In this document: piece by piece, positions 9,291 to 18,843 of the stretch
Position numbering within the stretch: position 1 is the first letter of the stretch
How the letters are laid out: each line of letters starts with the position of its first letter
NCBI RefSeq assembly: GCF_039596395.1
Contig: NZ_JBCNJT010000001.1
Span: 1,151,315-1,215,314, forward strand
Direction of reading: 5' to 3'
Length of the DNA stretch: 64,000 nucleotides
From: Fluviicola sp.
Lineage (GTDB): Bacteria > Bacteroidota > Bacteroidia > Flavobacteriales_D > Crocinitomicaceae
Position numbers and translations under genes: made by a program
Notes under the pieces: model-generated
The model's input: the letters and a program-made list of their open reading frames with translations, nothing else
What the model was told of the DNA's origin: nothing
Databases searched by the model: none

Positions 9291-10127
9291 ATGACAATTC
9301 TTTTCGGCTGGAACCGTTTCCGACTTAAATCATTCACTTTCCAGGAGTTAAACCTTCCGGAACTCGAACAATTTCCAAATGCAACCTTCCAGGTAGCGCA
9401 ATCTTACTTTCACCTGTTTTACATCCCGGTTTTTCCCATGGGGAAACGTTATGACCTGGTGATGGACAAACAGTTGTACCATGTTCCACCGAGTTTAATG
9501 AAAATGGTAAATCCGGAACAAATTAAGACGCGCGGAAAGTGGTACGCGTGGAGTTTACCGATCCTGGTATTGGCGATATTTCTCGGTATTAAGGTGAGTA
9601 GTTACCTAAAGGAGAGTCAAGCTCATGCAGATGCGATTGAATTGGCTCAGGCGGACCTGAAGTTCTTCGATGACCCGGAGGAGGGAGACCATATCTGGTT
9701 TACAAATGATGTCGATTTGAAATTTGATGCGGAAATATTCATCGTTGGAAAGAAAAAAATAACCTTGTTCGTAAACCTGATGCAACAATTGGATGAATTG
9801 GCACTGGAAAATGCGCGAAACGGAAAAGCATCTGTTGATGCAGATTCCATGCAGGTCCTGATCGACCAGCGAGAGGAATTACTGGATATTTCACCATTCT
9901 ATGATTCTCTTATTCAGGAACATCCTTTTCAACCGGTTTATCGAAGAGTACTTCTTTTTGAATTACACCATTATCCGATTGATTATAAGTTTGTTGAAAT
10001 GACCTACAAGGAGTACGAAGCTTTGAAAAAATCACTGGGAGACGGAGATACGAAAAAAGCGAAGAAAATCAAGATCCCTGCTTTTCATGAAATTACCGGT
10101 CAGGCACTTTTTGTACAGCCTGATTAA
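9291..10127 (+). CDS. Hypothetical single-pass membrane protein
   Basis: This 278-residue protein has no family I can name with confidence. The N-terminal 60 residues (MTILFGWNRFRLK...SYFHLFYIPVFPMGK) resemble the start of small zinc-ribbon membrane proteins, but the zinc-binding cysteines are missing. One transmembrane helix lies at about residues 85-104 (WYAWSLPILVLAIFLGIKV). The rest is a charged soluble domain with a Lys-rich stretch near residue 250. It sits between the palindromic element at 8984-9243 and a remnant of the same element at 10148-10178, so it could be a passenger or simply flanked by chance. No partner gene is evident. Confidence 0.75.
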   Translation: MTILFGWNRFRLKSFTFQELNLPELEQFPNATFQVAQSYFHLFYIPVFPMGKRYDLVMDKQLYHVPPSLMKMVNPEQIKTRGKWYAWSLPILVLAIFLGIKVSSYLKESQAHADAIELAQADLKFFDDPEEGDHIWFTNDVDLKFDAEIFIVGKKKITLFVNLMQQLDELALENARNGKASVDADSMQVLIDQREELLDISPFYDSLIQEHPFQPVYRRVLLFELHHYPIDYKFVEMTYKEYEALKKSLGDGDTKKAKKIKIPAFHEITGQALFVQPD

Positions 10128-10143
10128 TGTCGATTTGCCGCTA

Positions 10144-10182
10144 AAACAGTAGGCGCGCGATTAATCCGCATACCTACTGTTT
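10144..10182. repeat. Short remnant of the AGTAGG palindromic element
   Basis: AAACAGTAGG (10144-10153) pairs with CCTACTGTTT (10173-10182). The core AGTAGGCGCGCGATTAATC matches the 19-bp end of the 260-bp element at 8984 in 18 of 19 positions, followed almost at once by the opposite end. It looks like a deletion derivative of that element. Confidence 0.65.
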
Positions 10183-10248
10183 ACAGCTGTTATTCAATTA
10201 ATTAACAATAACTTGCATTTTTATTAACAACGATCGAAAAAAAGGTCG

Positions 10249-10256
10249 TACCTTTG
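10249..10256 (+). promoter_or_regulatory. -7 promoter element (TACCTTTG) of the RNA helicase gene
   Basis: TACCTTTG is an exact TAnnTTTG match ending 22 bases before the helicase ATG. A TTG at the expected -33 distance is not seen. The long AT-rich leader upstream (10180-10245) is consistent with a promoter region. Confidence 0.5.
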
Positions 10257-10278
10257 CGCCAAATTTTAGATTTATTTT

Positions 10279-12210
10279 ATGACCTTTAAAGAACTCGGGT
10301 TAAGAGTTGAGGTTCTGCAGTCGATAGAAGCAATGGGTTTTGCAGAACCAACTCCGATCCAACAAAGTGCGATCCCGCACTTGTTACAATTAGAAAGCGA
10401 TTTTGTCGGACTCGCTCAAACTGGGACAGGAAAAACAGCAGCATTCGGTTTGCCGTTAATTCACAAAGTAACAGACCGCCCCACTGAAACACAAGGTTTA
10501 ATCATCGCTCCAACGCGTGAATTGTGTTTACAAATCTCCAAAGACTTAGAAGCATTTGCTCAATTCGATCGTCAGATTAAAGTAGTTGCCGTTTACGGTG
10601 GTACCGATATCCGTCGTCAGATGAGTGATATCAAGCGCGGAGCAACGATTATTGTTGCAACTCCGGGTCGTTTGGTGGATTTAATTAATCGTCGTGCCGT
10701 AAACCTGCAAACTGTTGAGACAGTAGTATTGGATGAGGCTGACGAAATGCTGAACATGGGTTTCAAAGAAGACATCGATGAAATTCTGGACGCAACACCT
10801 GATACAAAAAGTGTGTGGTTATTCTCTGCAACAATGCCGAAAGAAGTGGCTGAAATTGCTAAGAACTACATGACAGATCCTTTGGAAGTTTCCATCGGAC
10901 ACAAAAACCAAAGTAACGAGAACATCGAGCACATTTACTACTCGGTGAAAGAAAAAGACCGTTACGATGCATTGAAACGTTTGATCGATGCCAGCCCCGA
11001 GATTTTCGGATTGGTATTCTGTCGTACACGTAATGAAACTGCAACTGTTGCCGAGAAATTGGCTAAAGACGGATATAGTGCAGAACCGCTTCACGGAGAT
11101 TTATCGCAGGCAATGCGTGACCGTGTAATGGAGCGTTTCCGTGAGCGTTCAATCCAGTTGTTGGTGGCAACAGACGTTGCAGCCCGTGGTATTGACGTAG
11201 ATAATATTACTCACGTAATCAACTACAACCTGCCGGATGATATCGAGAACTACACGCACCGTTCAGGTCGTACAGCTCGTGCAGGCCGCCAGGGGAAATC
11301 GTTGGTATTGATCAACACACGTGAAGCTTACAAGATTAAAGCAATCGAGCGCCAGATCCGTATGGATTTCACTGCTGCTTTGATTCCTTCCGCTCAGGAA
11401 ATTTGCGGAATCCAGTTGAATAAACTGATCGCAAAAGTAAAAGACACAGAAGTGAAGGAAAAAGACATCGAGCCTTTCTTAGAAGGAATGATGGCAGACT
11501 TTGCTGATTTGTCGAAAGAAGAAGTGATCAAAAAATTCGTTTCTGCGGAGTTTAACCGTTTCATCGAGTACTATGACCGTGCAGGAGATCTGAACGTGTC
11601 TTCAGGAAGAGGTGAGCGCGGAGACCGCAAGGAAAGAGGAGATCGCAATGATCGTTTTGACCGCAAGGACCGTTTCGAAAGAAGCGACAGGGGAGAACGC
11701 GGAGACCGCGGGCCAAGAGATTCAGGAAACAGAACACGTTTCTTTGTAAGTCTTGGAAAGCGCGACGGATTGAACCCGGGAGGTTTATTGCGTGTGATCT
11801 GTGACTCTACAGGTTTGAAATCAGCATCTATCGGAAGAATCGATGTGATGCCGAACTTCTCCTTCTTTGAAGCAGACAAAACAGACGAAGGAGCAATCCT
11901 TTCCAAAGTAAACGGTGCTGATTACGAAGGACACACGGTGAATGTGGAAATCACGCAGAAGAAAGACGGTGGTGAACGCAGAAGCGGTGGAGAACGCAAA
12001 GGCGGATTCTCAGGAGGAAAATCCGGAGGTTTCGGTGAGCGCAAATCTTTCGGAGGAAGTGAGCGTCGTTCATCCGGTGGTTTCAGAGGAAATTCCAGCT
12101 ATGGGAAATCCGAAGGCCGTTCAGGTGGAAGTGACCGCAGAAGCAGCGGAAGCTCAGATCGCCGTTCTTCAGGAGGCGGACGTAAATTCAGTTCAAACAG
12201 CTACAAGTAA
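10279..12210 (+). CDS. deaD: DEAD-box RNA helicase with DbpA-type RNA-binding domain and Arg/Gly-rich tail
   Basis: This 643-residue protein shows all helicase motifs: Q motif GFAEPTPIQ near residue 21, Walker A AQTGTGKT near 46, PTREL, DEAD near 154, SAT, and HRSGRTAR near 325. A DbpA-type RNA-binding domain lies at about 490-565 (FFVSLGKRDGLNPGGLL... to VNVEITQKK). Two low-complexity segments flank it: an Arg/Asp/Gly repeat (about 438-485) and a Ser/Gly/Arg tail (570-643). The family unwinds RNA during ribosome assembly and cold adaptation using ATP. Length and domains fit the Bacteroidota DeaD/CsdA group. It is probably monocistronic, with its own -7 box and a palindrome directly after the stop. 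Confidence 0.93.
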   Translation: MTFKELGLRVEVLQSIEAMGFAEPTPIQQSAIPHLLQLESDFVGLAQTGTGKTAAFGLPLIHKVTDRPTETQGLIIAPTRELCLQISKDLEAFAQFDRQIKVVAVYGGTDIRRQMSDIKRGATIIVATPGRLVDLINRRAVNLQTVETVVLDEADEMLNMGFKEDIDEILDATPDTKSVWLFSATMPKEVAEIAKNYMTDPLEVSIGHKNQSNENIEHIYYSVKEKDRYDALKRLIDASPEIFGLVFCRTRNETATVAEKLAKDGYSAEPLHGDLSQAMRDRVMERFRERSIQLLVATDVAARGIDVDNITHVINYNLPDDIENYTHRSGRTARAGRQGKSLVLINTREAYKIKAIERQIRMDFTAALIPSAQEICGIQLNKLIAKVKDTEVKEKDIEPFLEGMMADFADLSKEEVIKKFVSAEFNRFIEYYDRAGDLNVSSGRGERGDRKERGDRNDRFDRKDRFERSDRGERGDRGPRDSGNRTRFFVSLGKRDGLNPGGLLRVICDSTGLKSASIGRIDVMPNFSFFEADKTDEGAILSKVNGADYEGHTVNVEITQKKDGGERRSGGERKGGFSGGKSGGFGERKSFGGSERRSSGGFRGNSSYGKSEGRSGGSDRRSSGSSDRRSSGGGRKFSSNSYK

Positions 12211-12215
12211 TTAAC

Positions 12216-12269
12216 AATTATCAATTATCAAGTGAGTGACTTCGGAATCTCGCTTGATAATTGATAATT
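12216..12269. repeat. TTATCAA-type palindrome, copy B (perfect 17-bp arms)
   Basis: AATTATCAATTATCAAG at 12216-12232 is perfectly complementary to 12253-12269. The interior extends the pairing as TGAG against CTCG with one mismatch around a short loop. It lies 5 bases after the helicase stop and ends 21 bases before the typA ATG, so it may act as a hairpin between the two transcripts. Confidence 0.75.
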
Positions 12270-12290
12270 AAAGAATTTATAATTCAAAAA

Positions 12291-14087
12291 ATGGAAATTA
12301 GAAACATCGCAATTATTGCACACGTTGACCACGGAAAAACAACATTGGTTGACAAAATGATTGAGGCAGGAATGGTAATCAATGAGCGTGACCGTCCGAC
12401 AGGAGAATTGATCATGGATAACAATGACCTGGAGCGCGAACGCGGAATTACTATCGTGTCTAAAAACGTTTCCGTTTCTTACAAAGGAACAAAGATCAAT
12501 ATCATCGACACTCCCGGACACGCCGACTTCGGTGGGGAGGTAGAGCGTGTATTGAACATGGCAGACGGAGTTTGTTTGTTGGTGGATGCTTTTGAAGGTC
12601 CGATGCCGCAAACACGTTTCGTATTAGGAAAAGCACTTTCAATGGGAATCAAACCATTGCTGGTTATCAATAAAGTAGATAAAGACAACTGTACTCCTGA
12701 CGAGGTTCATGAGAAAGTATTCGATTTGATGTTCGAATTGGACGCAAACGAAGAGCAGTTGGAATTCCCTACCATTTATGGTTCTGCTAAAAACGGATGG
12801 ATGTCAACAGACTGGAAACAGCCTACCGATTCCATTACTCCGTTATTGGACGAAATTTTGAACTATTTCCCTCCGCGTAAAATCGAAGAAGGAAATACAC
12901 AAATGCTGATCACATCTTTGGATTTCTCTACATACGTAGGTCGTATCGCTATCGGTCGTTTGAACCGTGGTACATTGAAGGAAAACCAACAGATCGTATT
13001 GGCAAAACGCGATGGTTCTCAAGAAAAACACCGTGTGAAAGAAGCATTCGTATTCGAAGGATTGGAGCGTAAGAAAGTAACGGAAGTTCAGGCCGGAGAT
13101 ATTTGTGCGATCACAGGAATCGAAGGATTCGAGATCGGTGACGTAATCTGTGATTTCGAAAATCCGGAACCGCTTCCAACTATCGAATTGGATGAGCCGA
13201 CAATGTCTATGACATTCTCGATCAATGATTCCCCATTCTTCGGAAAAGAAGGAAAATTCGTAACATCCCGTCACATCCAGGAGCGTTTGACCAAGGAATT
13301 GGAGAAAAACCTGGCAATGCGTGTGCACGATACAGATAAAGCAGATAAGTGGTTGGTTTACGGTCGCGGAGTATTGCATTTGTCTGTTTTGATCGAAACT
13401 ATGCGTCGTGAAGGATATGAATTGCAAGTAGGGCAGCCTCAGGTAATTATCAAGGAAATCGACGGGCAGAAATGTGAGCCGATTGAAGAATTGACCATCG
13501 ACTTACCGGAAGAACACTCCGGAACAGCGGTTGAAGCAGTGACTAAGCGTAAAGGTGAAATGACGAACATGGAGCCGAAAGGTGACCGTATGGTAATCCA
13601 GTTCCTGATCCCTTCCCGTGGAATTATCGGATTACGTAACTACTTGCTGACACAAACTGCCGGTGAAGCAATCATGACACACCGTTTCTTAGAATACCAA
13701 CCATACAAGGGTGAAATTCCGGGACGTCAGAACGGTTCTTTGATCTCATTGGAATTGGGAACTTCGATTCCTTTCTCCATGAACAACCTGCAGGATCGTG
13801 GTAAATTCTTCATTTTCCCGAACGAAAATATCTACGAAGGACAGGTAATCGGTGAGAACTCCCGCGCAGGTGACTTGTGTGTGAACGTTACGAAAACGAA
13901 AAAGTTGACGAACATGCGTTCATCCGGAGCAGACGACAAAGTGCGTTTGGCACCACCGAAAGTATTCTCATTGGAAGAATGTCTGGAGTACATCCAGGGT
14001 GATGAGTACGTAGAAGTAACACCGCAAAACCTGCGTATCCGTAAAATCTTGTTGAAAGAAACAGATCGTAAGCGCGCTGGTAAGTAA
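12291..14087 (+). CDS. typA: GTPase TypA/BipA
   Basis: This 598-residue translational GTPase starts with [20 protein letters not shown], containing the P-loop HVDHGKT. Then come the switch [16 protein letters not shown] and the NKVD specificity motif. The C-terminal domains include [20 protein letters not shown] and RGIIGLR, diagnostic for TypA/BipA. The protein binds ribosomes and supports assembly and stress adaptation, especially in the cold. An upstream in-frame TTG at 12261 lies inside the palindromic repeat, so the ATG at 12291 is preferred; it matches the usual family start. Its position next to the DEAD-box helicase is functionally coherent, as both act in ribosome biogenesis. Confidence 0.97.
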   Translation: MEIRNIAIIAHVDHGKTTLVDKMIEAGMVINERDRPTGELIMDNNDLERERGITIVSKNVSVSYKGTKINIIDTPGHADFGGEVERVLNMADGVCLLVDAFEGPMPQTRFVLGKALSMGIKPLLVINKVDKDNCTPDEVHEKVFDLMFELDANEEQLEFPTIYGSAKNGWMSTDWKQPTDSITPLLDEILNYFPPRKIEEGNTQMLITSLDFSTYVGRIAIGRLNRGTLKENQQIVLAKRDGSQEKHRVKEAFVFEGLERKKVTEVQAGDICAITGIEGFEIGDVICDFENPEPLPTIELDEPTMSMTFSINDSPFFGKEGKFVTSRHIQERLTKELEKNLAMRVHDTDKADKWLVYGRGVLHLSVLIETMRREGYELQVGQPQVIIKEIDGQKCEPIEELTIDLPEEHSGTAVEAVTKRKGEMTNMEPKGDRMVIQFLIPSRGIIGLRNYLLTQTAGEAIMTHRFLEYQPYKGEIPGRQNGSLISLELGTSIPFSMNNLQDRGKFFIFPNENIYEGQVIGENSRAGDLCVNVTKTKKLTNMRSSGADDKVRLAPPKVFSLEECLEYIQGDEYVEVTPQNLRIRKILLKETDRKRAGK

Positions 14088-14093
14088 TTAGCA

Positions 14094-14140
14094 ATGATCA
14101 ATTACTAACTGATCAAGTGAATACCCTTGATTATTGATAA
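14094..14140. repeat. Degenerate TTATCAA-type palindrome, copy C
   Basis: GCAATGATCAATTACTAAC...TGATCAAG is loosely complementary to CTTGATTATTGATAATTAG, around a GTGAATACC loop. It is the same type of post-stop palindrome as copies A, B and D but has diverged. Confidence 0.45.
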
Positions 14141-14158
14141 TTAGATAATTAATAATTG

Positions 14159-14190
14159 AAAGCGTCCCGTATTTACGGGACGCTTTTTTT
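14159..14190 (+). terminator. Rho-independent terminator after typA
   Basis: AGCGTCCCGT pairs perfectly with ACGGGACGCT around a four-base loop (ATTT) and is followed by a run of seven T. It is about 70 bases after the typA stop. Confidence 0.9.
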
Positions 14191-14202
14191 AATACACGAA
14201 AC

Positions 14203-14580
14203 ATGATCGAATCAAAACTCACATTGGACATTATTACCGAAACACTGAAAGGTGAAAAGTACGAAGAGCAGATTACCAAACAACTGGAGCATTTGGAAGA
14301 AGTGGAATACGAGCACACCGATACCGGGTTGTTGATTTTCATCGAATACAGGAAGGCTGCAAAAGAATTTTGGTTAACAGACAAACAGTTGTATGAAACT
14401 TTCGGTGAAGCAGAACATGAGTTATCGAAAGTTGCCTTGATTAATTCAGATCAAAATATTCATGCGGAAACATCGGTTCATTTCAAAAACGGGCTCATAG
14501 AGCGTGTGGAGATTTGGAATACTTTGGGAGATTATCCGGAAGAGGATTTGAAAACCTGGGAAGTGAAACGGATTGATTAA
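14203..14580 (+). CDS. Hypothetical protein
   Basis: This 125-residue acidic soluble protein has no signal peptide or membrane segment. I do not recognise a family. Alternating strands with 'GLLIFIEYRKAAKEFWLTD' in the middle and 'HFKNGLIERVEIWNTLGDYPEED' near the end suggest a small alpha/beta fold. It lies between the typA terminator and a bidirectional terminator, so it is probably a single-gene transcript. Only 12 bases separate the typA terminator T-run from its ATG, and no promoter box is visible there, so it may depend on readthrough. Confidence 0.7.
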   Translation: MIESKLTLDIITETLKGEKYEEQITKQLEHLEEVEYEHTDTGLLIFIEYRKAAKEFWLTDKQLYETFGEAEHELSKVALINSDQNIHAETSVHFKNGLIERVEIWNTLGDYPEEDLKTWEVKRID

Positions 14581-14581
14581 C

Positions 14582-14610
14582 AATGATCAATTGCTTAATA
14601 ATTGATCATT
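14582..14610. repeat. TTATCAA/TGATCAA-type palindrome, copy D
   Basis: AATGATCAATT (14582-14592) and AATTGATCATT (14600-14610) form a perfect 11-bp stem with a 7-base loop, one base after the stop of the preceding gene. Confidence 0.65.
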
Positions 14611-14626
14611 AAGACATTTATAATTG

Positions 14627-14652
14627 AAAAGCGAAGCCTAAGCTTCGCTTTT
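14627..14652. terminator. Bidirectional rho-independent terminator
   Basis: AAAAGCGAAGC and GCTTCGCTTTT form a perfect 11-bp stem with a four-base loop (CTAA). T-runs on both strands let it serve both the plus-strand gene ending at 14580 and the minus-strand gene ending at 14664. Confidence 0.88.
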
Positions 14653-14663
14653 GTTTTATTCGT

Positions 14664-17600
14664 TTAATGACCTACAAAGCTCACTTGCTTGCGGGAAATT
14701 GCATTTCCGGTACTGATTTCAATCAGATAACTTCCGGATGGAAGATTCGTATTTACCTGAACTGAAGTTTGATTCGAAACCTTTAATGCTTTTTGTACTT
14801 TCTTCCCGGTCATATCATATAATTCGATGGAATAATTGAATTCCGGCTGTAAGCCCGAAATAGAGAAAGCTCCATTCGATGGATTCGGATAAACCGTCCA
14901 ATTCAATGTTTCAGTCAAATCGGACACCGAAAGCATGGGATCAATAGTTACCATATAATCTTCTGCAACCAAATCTGACTGAATACCGGCAGAATCGATC
15001 GAAACGGCATTCGTAACGGTTAAATTCACAGCTCCATTCAGGTTAGATGTCAGAAAACTAACTCGTCCGATAATTCCGTATCCCGTAACATTGGAATGAT
15101 CTGTTCTGCTGAAAGCCAAACTGAAGTGACTGTCATCATTCGAAGGAACTCCCAACCGAATAGCATTGCTGTTGACAGTTCCCAACCAATTCGCATCATT
15201 CATGCGTATTTGGAGACTTCCCGAAACAATACCTGTTGCAGTATAACCGACTTTAAAACCAAGCCCGTAAATATCTTCGAGCGGCAGAGCGGCCGTTCCC
15301 GCTAAAATATCAATGGTTACCAGCTGATTCGCGCCGTATGCTGTTGCAGACGAATTGAAATAAATACTTGCTTCTTCATCCAGGTTTTGTTCTTCCTGCT
15401 GCACAGGTTTTGCATGCAACTGACCGAAATTGTCGTAAACCGCAACGGTATCACTAACATCCACAGTTCCGTCTCCATTGCAATCCGCATAAGCCATGTT
15501 CAAACCGGCTCCTGTTCCTGTGCTCATGATAGAATCCCAGATTGGTGCAGGAAGTGCTTCCCATAAAGTTGAAATGGTATTTCTAGGCAGACCGGTCTGA
15601 CCATAATTCAACCCGATGTTGAAGAAGTCATTTAAGTCAACTTCGGCGTTGTTATCACTATCTCCGGGCCATACAATCTGGCAGGTATCCATGAAAACCG
15701 TCAATGTATCTGTGTAAGAACACCCGGCTGCATTAAAACCTCTTACAACAACTTGTTGCGTAGCGTCAATGATGATTGATCCACCGTCATTGATGGTATC
15801 GTTCCAAACATAACTCACAGCATCTCCCGAACCGTAAAATGTTGCAGGTGTCAGGTAACAGACAGTAGTGTCAGATCCTGCGTGGACAACCGGGGTAATT
15901 GCAACGGTAACAGTATCGGTATTTGTACATCCCAATGAATCCGTTCCCGTAACAACATAGGTGGCATTCTCTGTGACTGAGAAAGCGGTTCCATCTGTAA
16001 TTCCTCCTGACCAGGCATAAGAAACCCCGGTTCCGCTAGCTGTTAGAGTCGTCAATGAATCATTACAAATGTGCTGATCCGTACCTGCGTTGATAACTGG
16101 TTGTGGTAAAATGGTCAGGTACAAGGAATCGCTGATCACTTCGCGACAACCATTGGAAACAATACAGTAATAAGCTCCCGTATCAGACGGAGAGAAATTC
16201 GCAAGCGATAAGGTGATTCCGGTTTGACCGCTAAGAAGCGTCGTATCTTTTACCCATTGGAAAGCCAGGGAATCTCCTGTTGCTGTAGAGGTGTAATTAA
16301 ACGTTGAAAACGGGCAAACATCGATTGAATCTACCGTAGAGGTCACAAAAATATCGTGGCAAACGGAAGTATATCCATAAAAATTACCGCAGTTCAGTTC
16401 CGTATTTATATTGAAATTGTAAACTAGTTCATGTTGTGTTGTCAGCGGATCTACCGCGAAAAATCGCAGGGAGTAACTATCCGAGAATCCGTAAAGTTTT
16501 CCGTTTGTTCCCATGAATACTGCTTTGGGATAGAATCCTGTGACATTTTCTTCGAAACTGAAGGCAGTCTGAATCGCATTATTAACCGGGTTCAAAGAAA
16601 TGATAGCTCCGTCATAGTTTTGTCCACCGTATCGGAAGCTGGCATATAAATTTCCACCAGGGCCTTCAACGAACGATCCCATAGCATAACTGAAGGCGTT
16701 AAGGGTATAGATCTCCTCGAAAGTATTGGTAGCCGGGTCAAAAGAATAAATATATCCATCAGCACCGTTTACATCACCGGGAGTGATTCCGTATAGTTTT
16801 CCGTTGGAAGCCTGGACCACGGCATGTTTGTAAGGGAATCCATCGTAACTGCTGAAGCTATGTAAAAGGGTGTATGTTCCGGTTGTAACATCGAAACTGA
16901 ATAATGTTCCGTACGTATTAGCACCTCCAAAATCGGAAACTCCATAAATCAGTCCGTCATCTCCTACGATTAGTTCGGCAGTGGTAGACACCATGGTATT
17001 GGTATTAACCGGGAAATTGTACACATTCGTATAGGTCGTTGCGCCCGGAACGTACTCCAGCAGGAATAATTCCAAAGAATTCCCGTTGTTATAAGTGGTA
17101 TATAATTTCCCGTTAGGATGCAATACAAAGCTCTTTTCGATAGAATTCATTCCCGAATTCATATTCCAGATATCCATGTCTACCATCACTTCGATGCTAT
17201 CCGTATCAATATCGTAGCGGTAAATGGTCCCATCGTTATATTTTCCTCCGCTTCCGATTCCGTATAGTTTGCGGTCTACCTGAACCAGGTTGGATGTAGA
17301 GCTTCCTACCAATGATTGGACGCTGAACCTGATTTCGGGCCTGATTTGAGTTCCATATCCCTGGTAAGAGAATAACGCGCCGCCATGATAATCGGAATCC
17401 TGACCTGTAATCCCATATAAACGATTATTGGATGCTAATAATAACCCGTTGCAAGGCATTGTTCCGCAGCCATCATTTGTTTGCCCGATCCCGCTGGCAA
17501 AATAAGCCACTGCCTGAATGTTGGTGCTATATTTAGCGATTGCTCCGTTTACGTACATATTTCCGGTGGTCGCAGTTCTGGAATAAAACATAATTTCTCC

Positions 17601-18551
17601 GTAGGCATTTTGAACCGGTGTTCCGTCAAGGGTAAAAGAAGAAGTAATGGTTTCAATAGCCGAAGTCGCAAGGGTGTATTTGATCAGACGGTTTTTGGTA
17701 AGTCCATAGAGTTTCCCGTCTGTGCTTGACTGAATAAATGATCCGATAGGAGTTCTGCTTGCGTAAACCAAGTCCAGGATTTTAGAGTAAGTAGAGGACA
17801 CAGGATCAAAAGAAAACATAACTCCGTAATTCGAAGCACCGCCATACATCGTAAAAGCATACATTAACCCATTAGAAGCCTGGAACAAATCTGCCTGAGG
17901 AGTTGCACCGTTATTGGTACCGTCAAAATCCATCAGTTTGGTAAAAATACCTGTTGAAAGGTCGTAGTTAAAAATAACACCCTTGGCGTTAGCACCACCT
18001 GAACTGGTCATTCCGTATAATTTTCCGTCAGTTGCCTGGATCAGGCTTCCTTTTGGTTCTTCACCGTTTGCGGAACCGAAATCGAAGAGTTTCTGAACAT
18101 TTTGGGTAGCAAGGTCATATTCGAAAATGACTCCCTTATCATAAACTCCCCCGTTTTTCGTCATTCCGTAAAGTTTCCCGTTAGAAGCTAAAACCAAAGA
18201 ACCGTTCGGATTTTTCCCGTTCACACTATCGAAAGAATGTTTGATCCGGTAAGCCTCGGTGCTGATGTTGTATTCCCAAATCACTCCGTGGTCGTTATCT
18301 CCTCCTAAAGAAGTCATCCCGTAAAGGATACCGGTTACCGGTTCAATCGGGTTGGCATACACAGAAGCGCGCTCCTTGTACTTCGTAAAAGGTTTTATCT
18401 GGTGATTATTCCCCTGTCCGTCGGTTTTAACAATCGCTCCGAGGTTATACTGCGAACCAGTTCCGGTGGTGATATAAAAATCAACAGGAGCCTGAGCACG
18501 TGCGATTAAAAAGGAAAAGAATAAAATTGGAAGTAAGCTGATTTTTTTCAT
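14664..18551 (-). CDS. Large T9SS-exported protein with GloVer repeats, Ig-like modules and a dockerin-like Ca-binding region
   Basis: This 1,295-residue protein has a signal peptide (MKKISLLPILFFSFLIARAQ). Residues of about 30-740 are GloVer-type tandem repeats, seen as 'GKLYGMTS.GG....GVIF.YD..T'. From about 750 to 985 come Ig-like domains ('DTGAYYCIVSNGC', then two 'AGTD..IC' units). At about 990-1080 are two Ca-binding loops of dockerin/EF-hand style (DSDNNAEVDLND and DCNGDGTVDVSD), separated by an unusual insert. The end is a T9SS type A sorting domain ('WTVYPNPSNGAFSISG' to 'LPSGSYLIEI'). It is probably a surface or secreted structural or binding protein; ligand unknown. It is divergent from the next large T9SS gene across 292 bases. 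Confidence 0.88.
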   Translation of the reverse strand: MKKISLLPILFFSFLIARAQAPVDFYITTGTGSQYNLGAIVKTDGQGNNHQIKPFTKYKERASVYANPIEPVTGILYGMTSLGGDNDHGVIWEYNISTEAYRIKHSFDSVNGKNPNGSLVLASNGKLYGMTKNGGVYDKGVIFEYDLATQNVQKLFDFGSANGEEPKGSLIQATDGKLYGMTSSGGANAKGVIFNYDLSTGIFTKLMDFDGTNNGATPQADLFQASNGLMYAFTMYGGASNYGVMFSFDPVSSTYSKILDLVYASRTPIGSFIQSSTDGKLYGLTKNRLIKYTLATSAIETITSSFTLDGTPVQNAYGEIMFYSRTATTGNMYVNGAIAKYSTNIQAVAYFASGIGQTNDGCGTMPCNGLLLASNNRLYGITGQDSDYHGGALFSYQGYGTQIRPEIRFSVQSLVGSSTSNLVQVDRKLYGIGSGGKYNDGTIYRYDIDTDSIEVMVDMDIWNMNSGMNSIEKSFVLHPNGKLYTTYNNGNSLELFLLEYVPGATTYTNVYNFPVNTNTMVSTTAELIVGDDGLIYGVSDFGGANTYGTLFSFDVTTGTYTLLHSFSSYDGFPYKHAVVQASNGKLYGITPGDVNGADGYIYSFDPATNTFEEIYTLNAFSYAMGSFVEGPGGNLYASFRYGGQNYDGAIISLNPVNNAIQTAFSFEENVTGFYPKAVFMGTNGKLYGFSDSYSLRFFAVDPLTTQHELVYNFNINTELNCGNFYGYTSVCHDIFVTSTVDSIDVCPFSTFNYTSTATGDSLAFQWVKDTTLLSGQTGITLSLANFSPSDTGAYYCIVSNGCREVISDSLYLTILPQPVINAGTDQHICNDSLTTLTASGTGVSYAWSGGITDGTAFSVTENATYVVTGTDSLGCTNTDTVTVAITPVVHAGSDTTVCYLTPATFYGSGDAVSYVWNDTINDGGSIIIDATQQVVVRGFNAAGCSYTDTLTVFMDTCQIVWPGDSDNNAEVDLNDFFNIGLNYGQTGLPRNTISTLWEALPAPIWDSIMSTGTGAGLNMAYADCNGDGTVDVSDTVAVYDNFGQLHAKPVQQEEQNLDEEASIYFNSSATAYGANQLVTIDILAGTAALPLEDIYGLGFKVGYTATGIVSGSLQIRMNDANWLGTVNSNAIRLGVPSNDDSHFSLAFSRTDHSNVTGYGIIGRVSFLTSNLNGAVNLTVTNAVSIDSAGIQSDLVAEDYMVTIDPMLSVSDLTETLNWTVYPNPSNGAFSISGLQPEFNYSIELYDMTGKKVQKALKVSNQTSVQVNTNLPSGSYLIEISTGNAISRKQVSFVGH

Positions 18552-18843
18552 TATTCAGGTTTGATCAGAAGTTTAATTTAAGTGCTTCATTGTTAGCGGG
18601 AATAAAATTAATTAATTTATTGAATCTATCTGTTATTAATACCTGATTTTAACCTGATCATCCGCTTTCATTCAAGAGGAATGTTCTGTTCTGAATCAGG
18701 GAATTTTAACCGTTTGTAAAGGGATTATATTCGCCGGAAAAAGATTTACCAACTATATAAATGAATTCATACTGATGGATTTAACCCATTTTTAGGTTAA
18801 TTTAGCCGGAAACAACCACGTTTGTACTCTTTAATCTAAATCA

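Noticed and set aside
12261-12290. TTG start for typA, 10 codons upstream
   Set aside because: This stretch is the arm of a palindromic repeat; the ATG at 12291 matches the conserved family N-terminus.
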